NCBI GenBank assembly: GCA_035288865.1
Contig: DATDZA010000041.1
Coordinates: forward strand, 1-43,922
Direction: 5' to 3'
Origin: GCA-2688775 sp035288865
Lineage (GTDB): Archaea; Nanobdellota; Nanobdellia; Woesearchaeales; GW2011-AR4
DNA: 43,922 bases
The notes beneath the pieces are model-generated. The model did not search any database. It was not told the origin of the DNA and saw only the letters and a program-made list of their open reading frames with translations. The position numbers were made by a program, and so were the translations under genes. Shown here one piece after another: positions 33,202 to 40,863 of the stretch (the stretch's first letter is position 1; the number at the start of each line of letters is the position of its first letter).

Positions 33202-33262
33202 TCGTCAACTGAGTGTGAGTACGCTCGCGTGCTCGCGTTCAAGTCAATGGGCAAAACCCTTA

Positions 33263-35134
33263 TTATAAATCCCCCCTTCTTTTTATGTATATAAATTCAG
33301 TGAGCATGAATAAAAAGACCAATAACAAAATTAAAAATTCAATATTAAAGTCTTGTTCCTTGCTTTCTCGTCCCAGCAGTTTTTCCCTCGCTTGCCGGCT
33401 CTCAATTTTGGAGGGCAGCGCAATATCTGACTCTTTTTCATCAATCAGATTGGCCGCATATTTCTTATTGTTGAATTCATAAATACCTGCCTCATCCATA
33501 AGCACTCTCGATGTGGTAAAACTGGCTGAAGGTGTAGTTACCTTTTGCTCATCAACTACAAATATTTTCCCAGTTTTGAAATTATAATCTTTTATGTCCT
33601 CTGCCCCGACCATAAAATTTATGAGCGAGCTCCAGAAGATTGGATAAACCGGAAGCGTTTTGAAGTCGCTTGAATCATCAAGGACCCCGTAATAAGCAAC
33701 TTTTCCTTTTTGCCTTTCTCCATAAACTATCAAAGGAGTTTTGTCATCGGCTGAAGCAAATGTGATAGTTCCTTTTTTGGCTTCCGCCCCAAAATAAGCC
33801 CCTGCGATGGTAAAGCATCTTTCTTTCTCAAATTGTTTTGTTATCTGGTTGATCGTTTCAACGCATACTTTTGTTGCATTGTTGATTTTGGCCTTCATAT
33901 TAATTGGCAAAAGGTCTTCTGTGTTTATATCTTTCAAATCATTCTGAGCCGATATGATAACATTCCCCCCTTTTTCAACATAATTTTGTATATCCTGAAA
34001 CGTGCCCGGAACAATTCCATCCTTTTTGTTGGCATTATTTATTTTGTATACAACTATGAGGTCATGCTTGTATGGATCAACTTTCTCTTTTTTTGTATTA
34101 ATAGTCAGCACCGGCGGGTTCACAACATCCAATTCAATATCCTTGGCTGACTCCAGCGCCAACTCAAGATTGCTTGATTTCTCATTCGTAATTAGAAGCA
34201 CGGAATTTTTTATTTTCCTTGGAGTTGCAATGTAGGCAGAGTCGTCAACATCAAGGCTGTCTTTCGGGTCAAGCTCAACCTTGGATATACCGGACGGAGT
34301 GTCAAATATAAAATTTTCAATTGAGTGCGGCGCTATTGTCACTTTAGTTTGCGTTATAACCTTGCCATCTCTCACTATCTTCACATTCCTATCTTTAGGC
34401 TGGGAATCAAAATTTTTGATGTAAACCTTGGTATTGTATTTCGTAACTTCTAGTTTTATGATGCCAACATTACTGGCAATGTTTGATACATCAACAAAAT
34501 CCACAAGCTTATCTTCTGACGACAAAGTTGCCTTGACAACTCCTATATCCGGCCCTTCTGTTGAGAGAAAATCGCTGAGCACGACTACTCTCCCGGGTCT
34601 TTCTCCAAGAATATCTTTAGCTAGCAAGAGGGAATCACCAAGATTTGATGTGGTTGATTTTGCTTTTATTTTTGCCATGACATCGAGCGCGACATCAGTC
34701 TTTTCATCCTCAAGAACTATTAATGGCGCATTTTCAGCCAGGATTATGCTGTTTCTCCCGCTGAGCACTTTTTTTGCCTCGCCAATTGCTTCGTCAAATC
34801 TTGAAATGCCTTTTTCTTTGGCCTGCATCGAAGCGCTGACATCAATTATAACAACTGTATTTTCCAGCGTTGTGTCATATTTAAGCTTGACAAAAGGCGC
34901 AGCTGCTACCAATGCCAATCCAAGAATTGAGAGGAGCTGCACCAGGAAAAGAAGATTGGTCATCAATTTTTGCAGGAAAGAATATTGTTTTGACCTCTTG
35001 TTGTCCTGCATTATAAACATTAATGACGGAACAATCTTATCCTGCGGCTTCGGCCTCCTGAGATAGAGAATTATGAATGCAGCAACAGCTGCTAGTGCTA
35101 TCAATCCAAGCGGTCTTCCAAAGGGCAATGCCAT
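33263..35134 (-). CDS. BatA-like membrane protein with VWA domain
   Basis: 623 aa. The N-terminal BatA-type region has two membrane helices (about 8-24 and 57-80) with LRRPKPQDKIVPSLMFI between. The VWA domain starts VVIIDVSASMQAKEKG (MIDAS Asp98) and includes VVVLSDFLSTEGPD. A beta-sandwich follows, then an amidotransferase-like segment (DIQNYVEKGGNVIISAQND), and a C-terminal membrane helix (FLILLLVFLFMLTEFIYI) with a basic end. The middle should lie outside the cytoplasm. It starts 2 bp after the AbrB-like stop and heads the large genes of the MoxR operon. Confidence 0.85.
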   Translation of the reverse strand: MALPFGRPLGLIALAAVAAFIILYLRRPKPQDKIVPSLMFIMQDNKRSKQYSFLQKLMTNLLFLVQLLSILGLALVAAAPFVKLKYDTTLENTVVIIDVSASMQAKEKGISRFDEAIGEAKKVLSGRNSIILAENAPLIVLEDEKTDVALDVMAKIKAKSTTSNLGDSLLLAKDILGERPGRVVVLSDFLSTEGPDIGVVKATLSSEDKLVDFVDVSNIASNVGIIKLEVTKYNTKVYIKNFDSQPKDRNVKIVRDGKVITQTKVTIAPHSIENFIFDTPSGISKVELDPKDSLDVDDSAYIATPRKIKNSVLLITNEKSSNLELALESAKDIELDVVNPPVLTINTKKEKVDPYKHDLIVVYKINNANKKDGIVPGTFQDIQNYVEKGGNVIISAQNDLKDINTEDLLPINMKAKINNATKVCVETINQITKQFEKERCFTIAGAYFGAEAKKGTITFASADDKTPLIVYGERQKGKVAYYGVLDDSSDFKTLPVYPIFWSSLINFMVGAEDIKDYNFKTGKIFVVDEQKVTTPSASFTTSRVLMDEAGIYEFNNKKYAANLIDEKESDIALPSKIESRQAREKLLGRESKEQDFNIEFLILLLVFLFMLTEFIYIKRRGDL

Positions 35135-35136
35135 TT

Positions 35137-35346
35137 TTATTTTTTATTCCTCTTTTTTTTATTTGTTATAACATCTATAATCTCATTTGGATTGACTAAA
35201 TTCTTGACAAGAATTAACACGCCATTGAGCTCATACCAATAGACATCAGATGTAGAATCTATTTTTAAGTCTTGCCTTCCCTCCTGAGGGAGCGTCAACT
35301 GTCCCTGTTTTGTGAGTTTCGCCTTGCCAATAAATTTTGGTTCCAT
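35137..35346 (-). CDS. AbrB/SpoVT-like DNA-binding domain protein
   Basis: 69 aa. FIGKAKLTKQGQLTLPQEGR resembles the swapped-hairpin AbrB/MazE fold (usual form KGQxxxPxExR), followed by DVYWYELNGVLILVKN. Such proteins are dimeric transcription regulators or antitoxins. No toxin gene is next to it. Being the first gene of the MoxR/VWA operon with only a 2-bp gap to the next, it may autoregulate the operon. The divergent AT-rich region upstream (35347-35515) holds promoters in both directions. Confidence 0.7.
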   Translation of the reverse strand: MEPKFIGKAKLTKQGQLTLPQEGRQDLKIDSTSDVYWYELNGVLILVKNLVNPNEIIDVITNKKKRNKK

Positions 35347-35439
35347 TTCGTTTATTAGATTTAATATTTTTATTAAGATTAATTTAATTATTAATTTACA
35401 TAAATTTAATACTTATAAACTTTTCTATTAGATTATTTA

Positions 35440-35475
35440 GTCACTATATAGTAACAAAATATAGAAAGATTTATA
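35440..35475 (+). promoter_or_regulatory. Promoter module of the signal peptidase gene, with palindrome
   Basis: A palindrome GT-C-ACTATATAGT-A-AC (35440-35455; the 10-bp core is perfect) lies just upstream of ATAGAAAGATTTATA (35461-35475, BRE plus TATA). The same TCACTAT plus 15-mer is found at 7823-7859. A second ATAGTAAC occurs at about 35493. It is likely a regulator site overlapping or abutting the factor B element. Confidence 0.6.
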
Positions 35476-35515
35476 TACTAGTTATTGCAGTAGCATAGTA
35501 ACGTAGGGGGTTAAA

Positions 35516-36049
35516 TTGAACAAAAAAACAGCGATATTCGCAGTCATGCTGTTTGCTCTTGGTTGGGTTAGCAGCATTATTTACGCAGGAATTATGAGCA
35601 GCTTCAGCCCTCTTAATCAACCAGTAAGCACGCAAGGCAGCCTTGTGGATTTACAAAAATTACAGGGCAGCGCTTCAAGAGACAAGTTTTCTCCATCTAA
35701 CTGGATAAATAACAGCCAGATTTATGTTTTCAATGATGAAGTTGTCCTAAAAATCAAAAACGCTAAATGGGCAATATTCACAGATACAAAATCAATGGAC
35801 CCGGTGATAGATTCAACAAGCAAAGCAATTCAAGTAATTCCGGAAAATGAAAATGATATTCATGTCGGTGACATTGTCGCCTATCAATCCAAATATGAGA
35901 ATGGGATGGTAACACACAGGATTATTGATATCGGGCATGATTCAAAAGGATGGTACGCAATGCTCAAAGGTGACAATAATTCTTATCCAGACCCTGAAAA
36001 AGTAAGATTCGAGCAGATAACTAGGGTGGTTGTTGCGATTATTTATTAG
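35516..36049 (+). CDS. Signal peptidase I, archaeal Ser-His type (S26)
   Basis: 177 aa from a TTG. Membrane peptidase that removes Sec signal peptides. An N-terminal helix (about 5-27) anchors it. Catalytic Ser93 lies in TKSMDPVI, His134 in MVTHRIIDIG replaces the bacterial Lys, and GDNNSYPDPEKV carries Asp153. This is the archaeal/ER S26B arrangement. A C-terminal hydrophobic end (VVVAIIY) is short. GGGGG at about 35504-35508 is a weak Shine-Dalgarno. It is divergent from the AbrB/VWA operon and shares a promoter module with the small membrane protein at 7.9 kb. Confidence 0.85.
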   Translation: MNKKTAIFAVMLFALGWVSSIIYAGIMSSFSPLNQPVSTQGSLVDLQKLQGSASRDKFSPSNWINNSQIYVFNDEVVLKIKNAKWAIFTDTKSMDPVIDSTSKAIQVIPENENDIHVGDIVAYQSKYENGMVTHRIIDIGHDSKGWYAMLKGDNNSYPDPEKVRFEQITRVVVAIIY

Positions 36050-36112
36050 TTTGATTTTTTCTTAGATATTTAATTTTTATTCAAGAAATCTAATTTCATT
36101 AAACAAAAAGAA

Positions 36113-36398
36113 AAATATAAATACAAGAAGAACTTTCCTTTTCATTATGCGCGGTTTAGTATTTTCAAAATTAAACAAATTCTCGACTTTAACTACTTCT
36201 ACAACTACAAAGACAGCGTAAAGCTGCTCATTGTTCCCGACACAAAAAGTATTTAGCTTCTGATTTTTTCTGGGTCCTGTAAACCTAAAGAAAACCTTGG
36301 TTCTAAATCCTTGTTGGGAAATCAAATTTTGAAAATTAATTTTGAGTTTTACATAGTAAAATAAAAACAACTAGAACGAGATATGGAGGAAATATAAA
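36113..36398 (+). promoter_or_regulatory. Leader region of the threonine operon (putative attenuator)
   Basis: TATA AAATATAAATAC at 36113-36124 lies about 25-30 nt before the leader ORF. After the leader stop there are alternative pairings: CAGC/GCTG (36214-36226) across the stop codon; AAGCT (36221-36225) with AGCTT (36255-36259), followed by T6 at 36264-36269; and a 9-bp pairing TTCCCGACA (36234-36242) with TGTTGGGAA (36312-36320, one G-U), followed by T-rich sequence. The first two exclude each other. About 180 nt separate the leader stop from the next gene, whose Shine-Dalgarno GGAGG is at about 36385-36389. Confidence 0.55.
36147..36221 (+). CDS. Threonine-rich leader peptide (24 aa)
   Basis: ATG at 36147, TAA at 36219-36221. 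The peptide reads MRGLVFSKLNKF followed by STLTTSTTTKTA: 7 threonines in the last 11 residues, encoded by ACT (4) and ACA (3). It sits alone behind a good TATA box, with no Shine-Dalgarno and only a few nucleotides of leader. It precedes threonine synthase and threonyl-tRNA synthetase genes. The form and position match amino-acid operon leader peptides such as E. coli ThrL. It would act in cis as a sensor of charged tRNA-Thr. It is inferred from sequence only; no homologue could be checked. Confidence 0.6.
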   Translation: MRGLVFSKLNKFSTLTTSTTTKTA

Positions 36399-36770
36399 AT
36401 GTCGCACCCAAATCCAAAATCACGCCAAGAATTTGATTTTATTGTTGGTTTGATTAGAAATTGCAGAAAAGAAGAAATTGCTCCAGAAAAATTTCTTGAA
36501 TTACTTGATAAATTATGGGAATTGTACGGAATTCCTATGATTAGTCAGCTTCCACAAGATTTATCAAGTAGAATTCGGGATTCTTCCCCACTGGTCGGGA
36601 TTTTTAATGAAAATGGATGGGAACAAATGGAAGAACAGGACGATGTCGTAATTGGCCCGAAATATTACTTTGGCGATGTCAGGAGGATTGTCCTAGAAGA
36701 GTTTTATCCAGGAAGGGGTGGTTTTGATAGGATACGCAGATACTGGAAAGAGAATAGGGTATATAAATAA
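36399..36770 (+). CDS. Small protein of unknown function in the threonine operon
   Basis: 123 aa, soluble, family not recognised. Strong Shine-Dalgarno (ATGGAGGAAATATAAAATG) fixes the start. The N-terminal half is helical (FDFIVGLIRNCRKEEIAPEKFLELLDK). A Gly/Arg/aromatic C-terminus (YPGRGGFDRIRRYWKENRVYK) is basic. It lies 18 bp before the kinase-threonine synthase fusion and is surely co-transcribed. A role in threonine metabolism or its control is only a guess from position. Confidence 0.6.
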   Translation: MSHPNPKSRQEFDFIVGLIRNCRKEEIAPEKFLELLDKLWELYGIPMISQLPQDLSSRIRDSSPLVGIFNENGWEQMEEQDDVVIGPKYYFGDVRRIVLEEFYPGRGGFDRIRRYWKENRVYK

Positions 36771-36788
36771 GAAAACAGAGGTAAGAGA

Positions 36789-38609
36789 ATGCCAAAAGAC
36801 AAAATGCAGGGAATTTTGCTTATAGGAATGCCTTATGTAGGCAAGAGCACGATAGCTAAAAAAATTGCAGAAATTCTAGGGTTTGAGGTGTTTGACGGGG
36901 ATACAGAGATAGAAAAAGTTCATCCTGACAGGCAAAAATACCTTGACAATAACGGCGATGAAAAATATATTGAGATGGAAGCAGATATAGTTACAAAACT
37001 TCCGCTTTACAATTCAGTTCTTGCGCCCGGAGGAAGCATACTTTATTCGGAAAAAGCAAGATATAGTTTACAACCATGTTTTAAGGTTTACCTAAGCGCT
37101 TCCTTAGAGACTATAAAAAATCGAGTTACTGAAATTGACAAAAGGGGAATTGTAAGATTAAAAAAAGTAGGCTTGGATAATTTGTATGCTGAAAGAAAAA
37201 ATATTTATCAATTTTACAGGGACATTGAATTGGATGCAGAAAATAATAAATTTGACGAGCTGGCAATGAAAATAGTAAAAGCTTATTGCATCAAGCAACT
37301 TTCAAAAATCAAGCCCGATATTAATTATATGAGTACAAATCAGAACTCCAAGGCGACTTTCGCAGATGCGCTTTTGCTTGGAATAGCGCCTGATAAAGGG
37401 CTTTTTGTTCCTGATAAATTTCCTGAATTTTCTGAGAATGAAATAAATTTAATGAAACATTTGAATTATCCAGAACTTGCTTTTGTTATCCTAAGGCAGT
37501 TTGTGGCCGTTGATGATAATAAATTTATGGATATGTGCAAAGAGGCTTATCAGTTTGATTTGCCTGTCAAGCAGTATGGTGATTTTTCAATTGCGCGGCT
37601 TGACCGGGGGCCTTCCGCATCTTTCAAGGATTTTGCAATGCAATTGCTTTCAAGGATGATGTCTTACGAACTAAAACAAAAGCATAAAGAAACAATAATA
37701 CTGACTGCTACTTCTGGAGATACTGGGGCCGCTGTTGCTTGCGCATTCGGAAATCTGCACAACTTAAAATCAGTTATACTCGCCCCGGCACAGGAAATTA
37801 CAATGGTGCAACGGCTGCAGATGACCACTGCCGGCGATAATGTCATAACCGTGCTTGTAGACGGAAAATTTGATGACTGCCAGGCGCTTGCAAAAAAAGC
37901 CTTTGAAGAAATGCCATGGCTGGCTTCCGCGAACTCGATAAATATCGGGAGGCTGCTGCCGCAGATTGTATATTATTTTTATATTTATTCCAGAATAAAG
38001 TCAGATACATTTGTAGTGCCATCAGGAAATTTTGGCAATCTCGTGGCAGGACTTATTGCAAAGAAAATGGGGCTTCCGATTCGGTTTATTGCAGCTGTAA
38101 ATGAGAACGACGAATTTCCAAGAATGCTCGAAACAAATAATTATACTCCCCTAAAACCATCAAGAAAATGCATATCAAATGCCATGAATATAGGAAATCC
38201 AAGCAATCTTGCACGCCTGATATGGCTTTACGGGGGGGTAATGGATGAGAAAGGCAAAATTATAAAAGAGCCTGATTTTTATCAAATGAAAAATGATATC
38301 GCTTCAGCAAGTGTTACAGATGAGGAAACAAGGGAAGCAATGAGAAATGCATATAGCAGCGGAATTGTGCTTGAGCCGCACGGTGCAGTTGGGTTTGCGG
38401 CAATGAATAAATTAAAATCAAGTAATCTGGGACATGCAACATTATTCGAGACTGCCCATCCGGCAAAATTCCCGGAAGAGCTGAATGTTTTAAATATTCC
38501 TTTTCAAATTCCCGAATCAATATTAAAACTTGAGCCTGCAAAAGAGAAATATTTAACAATAAAGCCTGATTTAGAGGAATTGAAAGCGATAATCACGAAT
38601 TTAAAATGA
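36789..38609 (+). CDS. thrC: Shikimate-kinase-like domain fused to threonine synthase
   Basis: 606 aa. Residues about 1-175 form a P-loop kinase of the shikimate kinase family: Walker A GMPYVGKST, FDGDTEIE, PGGSILYS, RGIVRL and ERKNIYQFYRDIELD. From about 178 to 606 is threonine synthase: YMSTNQNSKATFADALLLGI, PLP lysine Lys280 in GPSASFKDFAMQ, TATSGDTGAA, PSGNFGNLVAG and NAMNIGNPSN. ThrC converts O-phosphohomoserine to threonine. No aromatic pathway gene is near, so the kinase may make that substrate from homoserine, replacing ThrB; this is inference. A similar fusion is known in vertebrate THNSL1. Its TGA overlaps the thrS ATG. Confidence 0.9.
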   Translation: MPKDKMQGILLIGMPYVGKSTIAKKIAEILGFEVFDGDTEIEKVHPDRQKYLDNNGDEKYIEMEADIVTKLPLYNSVLAPGGSILYSEKARYSLQPCFKVYLSASLETIKNRVTEIDKRGIVRLKKVGLDNLYAERKNIYQFYRDIELDAENNKFDELAMKIVKAYCIKQLSKIKPDINYMSTNQNSKATFADALLLGIAPDKGLFVPDKFPEFSENEINLMKHLNYPELAFVILRQFVAVDDNKFMDMCKEAYQFDLPVKQYGDFSIARLDRGPSASFKDFAMQLLSRMMSYELKQKHKETIILTATSGDTGAAVACAFGNLHNLKSVILAPAQEITMVQRLQMTTAGDNVITVLVDGKFDDCQALAKKAFEEMPWLASANSINIGRLLPQIVYYFYIYSRIKSDTFVVPSGNFGNLVAGLIAKKMGLPIRFIAAVNENDEFPRMLETNNYTPLKPSRKCISNAMNIGNPSNLARLIWLYGGVMDEKGKIIKEPDFYQMKNDIASASVTDEETREAMRNAYSSGIVLEPHGAVGFAAMNKLKSSNLGHATLFETAHPAKFPEELNVLNIPFQIPESILKLEPAKEKYLTIKPDLEELKAIITNLK

Positions 38610-40537
38610 CACATATCAAAATAAATTTTCCGGACGGAAGCGTAAAAGATTACATTAAAGGAATTACTGCAGGAGAAATTGCAATGCAAATAAGCCCACG
38701 ATTGGCAGAAGAGGCAGTTGTTGCAAAAATAAATAATGAGCTGAAAGATTTAAGCTATCCGATTAATGAAGACTCAACTTTGCAGATTTTAAAGCTAAAA
38801 GATAAAGAAGGATTGGACGCCTTGCGGCATTCTGTTGCACACCTTCTTGCTGCGGCAATAATGGAAATTTACCCTAACACAAAAAGAACAATCGGCCCTG
38901 CAATAGAGAATGGATTCTATTTTGATTTTGAATTTGAAAAGCCCATCACGGAAGAAGATTTGGCAAAAATAGAAAATAAGATGCGAGAAATATTGCCGAA
39001 TTGGGACAAATTTGAAAGGCATGAATTGAGCGCAGCCGAGGCAAAGAAAGAATATCCAAACAATCAATTCAAGCACGAATTAATTGATGAGTTCTCAAAG
39101 GGAAATAAAAAAATTTCCTTCTACAAATCAGGAAATTACTGGGATTTGTGCAGAGGCGGGCATCTGTCGAGCATGAAAAAAGTAAAGCCTGATTCTTTCA
39201 AGCTGACAAAACTTGCAGGAGCTTACTGGAGAGGCTCTGAAAAAAATCCCATGCTGACAAGAATTTACGGATTAGCGTTTGCAACAAAAAAAGAATTGGA
39301 TGAATATTTAAAACAGCAGGCGGAAGCTGAGAAACGAGATCATCGGAAAATTGGAAAGGAATTGGATTTATTTAGCTTTAGTGAAATTACTCCAGGAAGT
39401 CCATTTTTTCATCCTAAAGGGGCCTTTATGTTTATTGCCCTTCAAAGTTTCCTAAGAGAACTTTACCCCTCATGGGGATATCAAGAAGTAATCACTCCTT
39501 TAATTTATGATTCTGAACTTTGGAAAAAATCAGGCCATTGGGATCATTTTAGGGAGCATATGTTTGAAGTCCAGATGGATCATAAGGAAGCGGCATTAAA
39601 GCCTATGAATTGCCCAAGCCATATTTTAATTTACAAGACAAGCACGAGAAGTTACCGTGACTTGCCATTAAGGATTACGGATTTTGCGCCCCTGCACAGA
39701 AATGAAATCAAAGGCACTTTAGGAGGCTTGATGAGGGTTCGAAAATTTTCACAGGATGATTGCCACGTTTTTTGCACGCCTGAGCAAATAAAAAATGAGG
39801 TTAAATCACACATAGCCCATGCAAGGCATGTGTACTCTGATGTTTTTGGATTTGATTTTCATGTAGAGCTAAGCACGAGGCCAGAAAATTCAATGGGCGC
39901 GGGTGAAATGTGGGAGCTTGCAGAAAAATCATTGACAGAAGTTTTGGACGAGAGCGGTCTTAAATATACAATAAATCCTGGAGACGGCGCATTTTACGGC
40001 CCGAAAATAGATTTTCACATTAAAGATGCGTTGGGGAGAAGCTGGCAATGCGGAACCGAGCAATTGGATTTCCAGCAGCCGCAGAGATTTAAAGTTGAAT
40101 ATAAGGGGGCTGACAATTCAGACCATAATGCCGTTATGCTGCATAGAACTGTCTTGGGCTCGATAGAAAGATTCTTGGGAATTTTAATAGAGCATTTTGC
40201 TGGAAAATTCCCATTATGGATTTCTCCAGTTCAAATCAGGATTTTAACTGTTGCCGACAGGTTTAATGATTATGCCAATAAATTAAAAAATGAATTTGAA
40301 AAAAATAATTTAAGAGTTGAAATTGATTCCAGCGCAGAGAGTATAGGGAAGAAAGTATTTGAAGCGCAGAATGAGAAAATTCCACTGATAATTACTGTCG
40401 GTGAGAAAGAAGAAAGCGCAAATACTGTTGCAGTCCGGACTGCAGAGGGAAAAGTTCATTTCGGATTAAAGACAGATGAATTCTTGAAGAAAGTTCTTGA
40501 TAATATAAAAGAGAAAAAGATTAGGGTTGACCTGTAA
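38606..40537 (+). CDS. thrS: Threonyl-tRNA synthetase, bacterial type
   Basis: 643 aa. It charges tRNA-Thr. Domains: TGS (about 1-62), editing N2 domain with the HxxxH (HSVAHLL) and CRGGH motifs, class II catalytic core with zinc ligands in MNCPSH, DDCHVF and MLHR, motif 2 APLHRNEIKGTL to MRVRKFSQDD, motif 3 GSIERFLGILIEH, and a C-terminal anticodon-binding domain. The editing domain is bacterial; many archaea carry a DTD-like one instead. The ATGA overlap with the thrC fusion shows translational coupling. Together with the Thr-rich leader this makes one threonine supply-and-use operon. Confidence 0.96.
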   Translation: MTHIKINFPDGSVKDYIKGITAGEIAMQISPRLAEEAVVAKINNELKDLSYPINEDSTLQILKLKDKEGLDALRHSVAHLLAAAIMEIYPNTKRTIGPAIENGFYFDFEFEKPITEEDLAKIENKMREILPNWDKFERHELSAAEAKKEYPNNQFKHELIDEFSKGNKKISFYKSGNYWDLCRGGHLSSMKKVKPDSFKLTKLAGAYWRGSEKNPMLTRIYGLAFATKKELDEYLKQQAEAEKRDHRKIGKELDLFSFSEITPGSPFFHPKGAFMFIALQSFLRELYPSWGYQEVITPLIYDSELWKKSGHWDHFREHMFEVQMDHKEAALKPMNCPSHILIYKTSTRSYRDLPLRITDFAPLHRNEIKGTLGGLMRVRKFSQDDCHVFCTPEQIKNEVKSHIAHARHVYSDVFGFDFHVELSTRPENSMGAGEMWELAEKSLTEVLDESGLKYTINPGDGAFYGPKIDFHIKDALGRSWQCGTEQLDFQQPQRFKVEYKGADNSDHNAVMLHRTVLGSIERFLGILIEHFAGKFPLWISPVQIRILTVADRFNDYANKLKNEFEKNNLRVEIDSSAESIGKKVFEAQNEKIPLIITVGEKEESANTVAVRTAEGKVHFGLKTDEFLKKVLDNIKEKKIRVDL

Positions 40538-40540
40538 AAC

Positions 40541-40831
40541 TTATGTGTTTTTCTTGTTTATTTTCTTAAAGATTAAGATTATCAAGCACGAAACAAGATA
40601 CGAAATTACAAATCCAAGGATTAAGTAAGAATAATTAATTTCATAAATATGGCCGGCATATCTCAGCGACATCAGCCACATTGCAGCTGAGCCGGTTGTA
40701 TTTGCCGGGCATGGGAATGTAACGCATCTTATTCCATTATCATATCGGATGTATGGAACAAAGATCACCAAAAATACCAAAAACAAAATTAATTTGCCAA
40801 TAGTCGGCCTGAAAAATTCCTTCCAATCCAT
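40541..40831 (-). CDS. Small membrane protein of unknown function
   Basis: 96 aa. Two membrane helices (about 12-28 and 65-90) flank an external loop with two cysteines (RCVTFPCPANTTGS), which could form a disulfide. The end is basic (FKKINKKN). I do not recognise the family. It converges on thrS with 3 bp between stops and follows the beta-propeller gene on the same strand by 32 bp, so it may be its operon partner. Confidence 0.6.
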   Translation of the reverse strand: MDWKEFFRPTIGKLILFLVFLVIFVPYIRYDNGIRCVTFPCPANTTGSAAMWLMSLRYAGHIYEINYSYLILGFVISYLVSCLIILIFKKINKKNT

Positions 40832-40863
40832 TTTATTAAAAAAAGATTAAAAATTAAAAAAGT

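Noticed and set aside
36077..36370. 97-aa minus-strand frame in the threonine leader region
   Set aside because: Phe/Asn/Lys-rich, low-complexity translation of AT-rich DNA with no promoter or ribosome site; it is the complement of the leader region.
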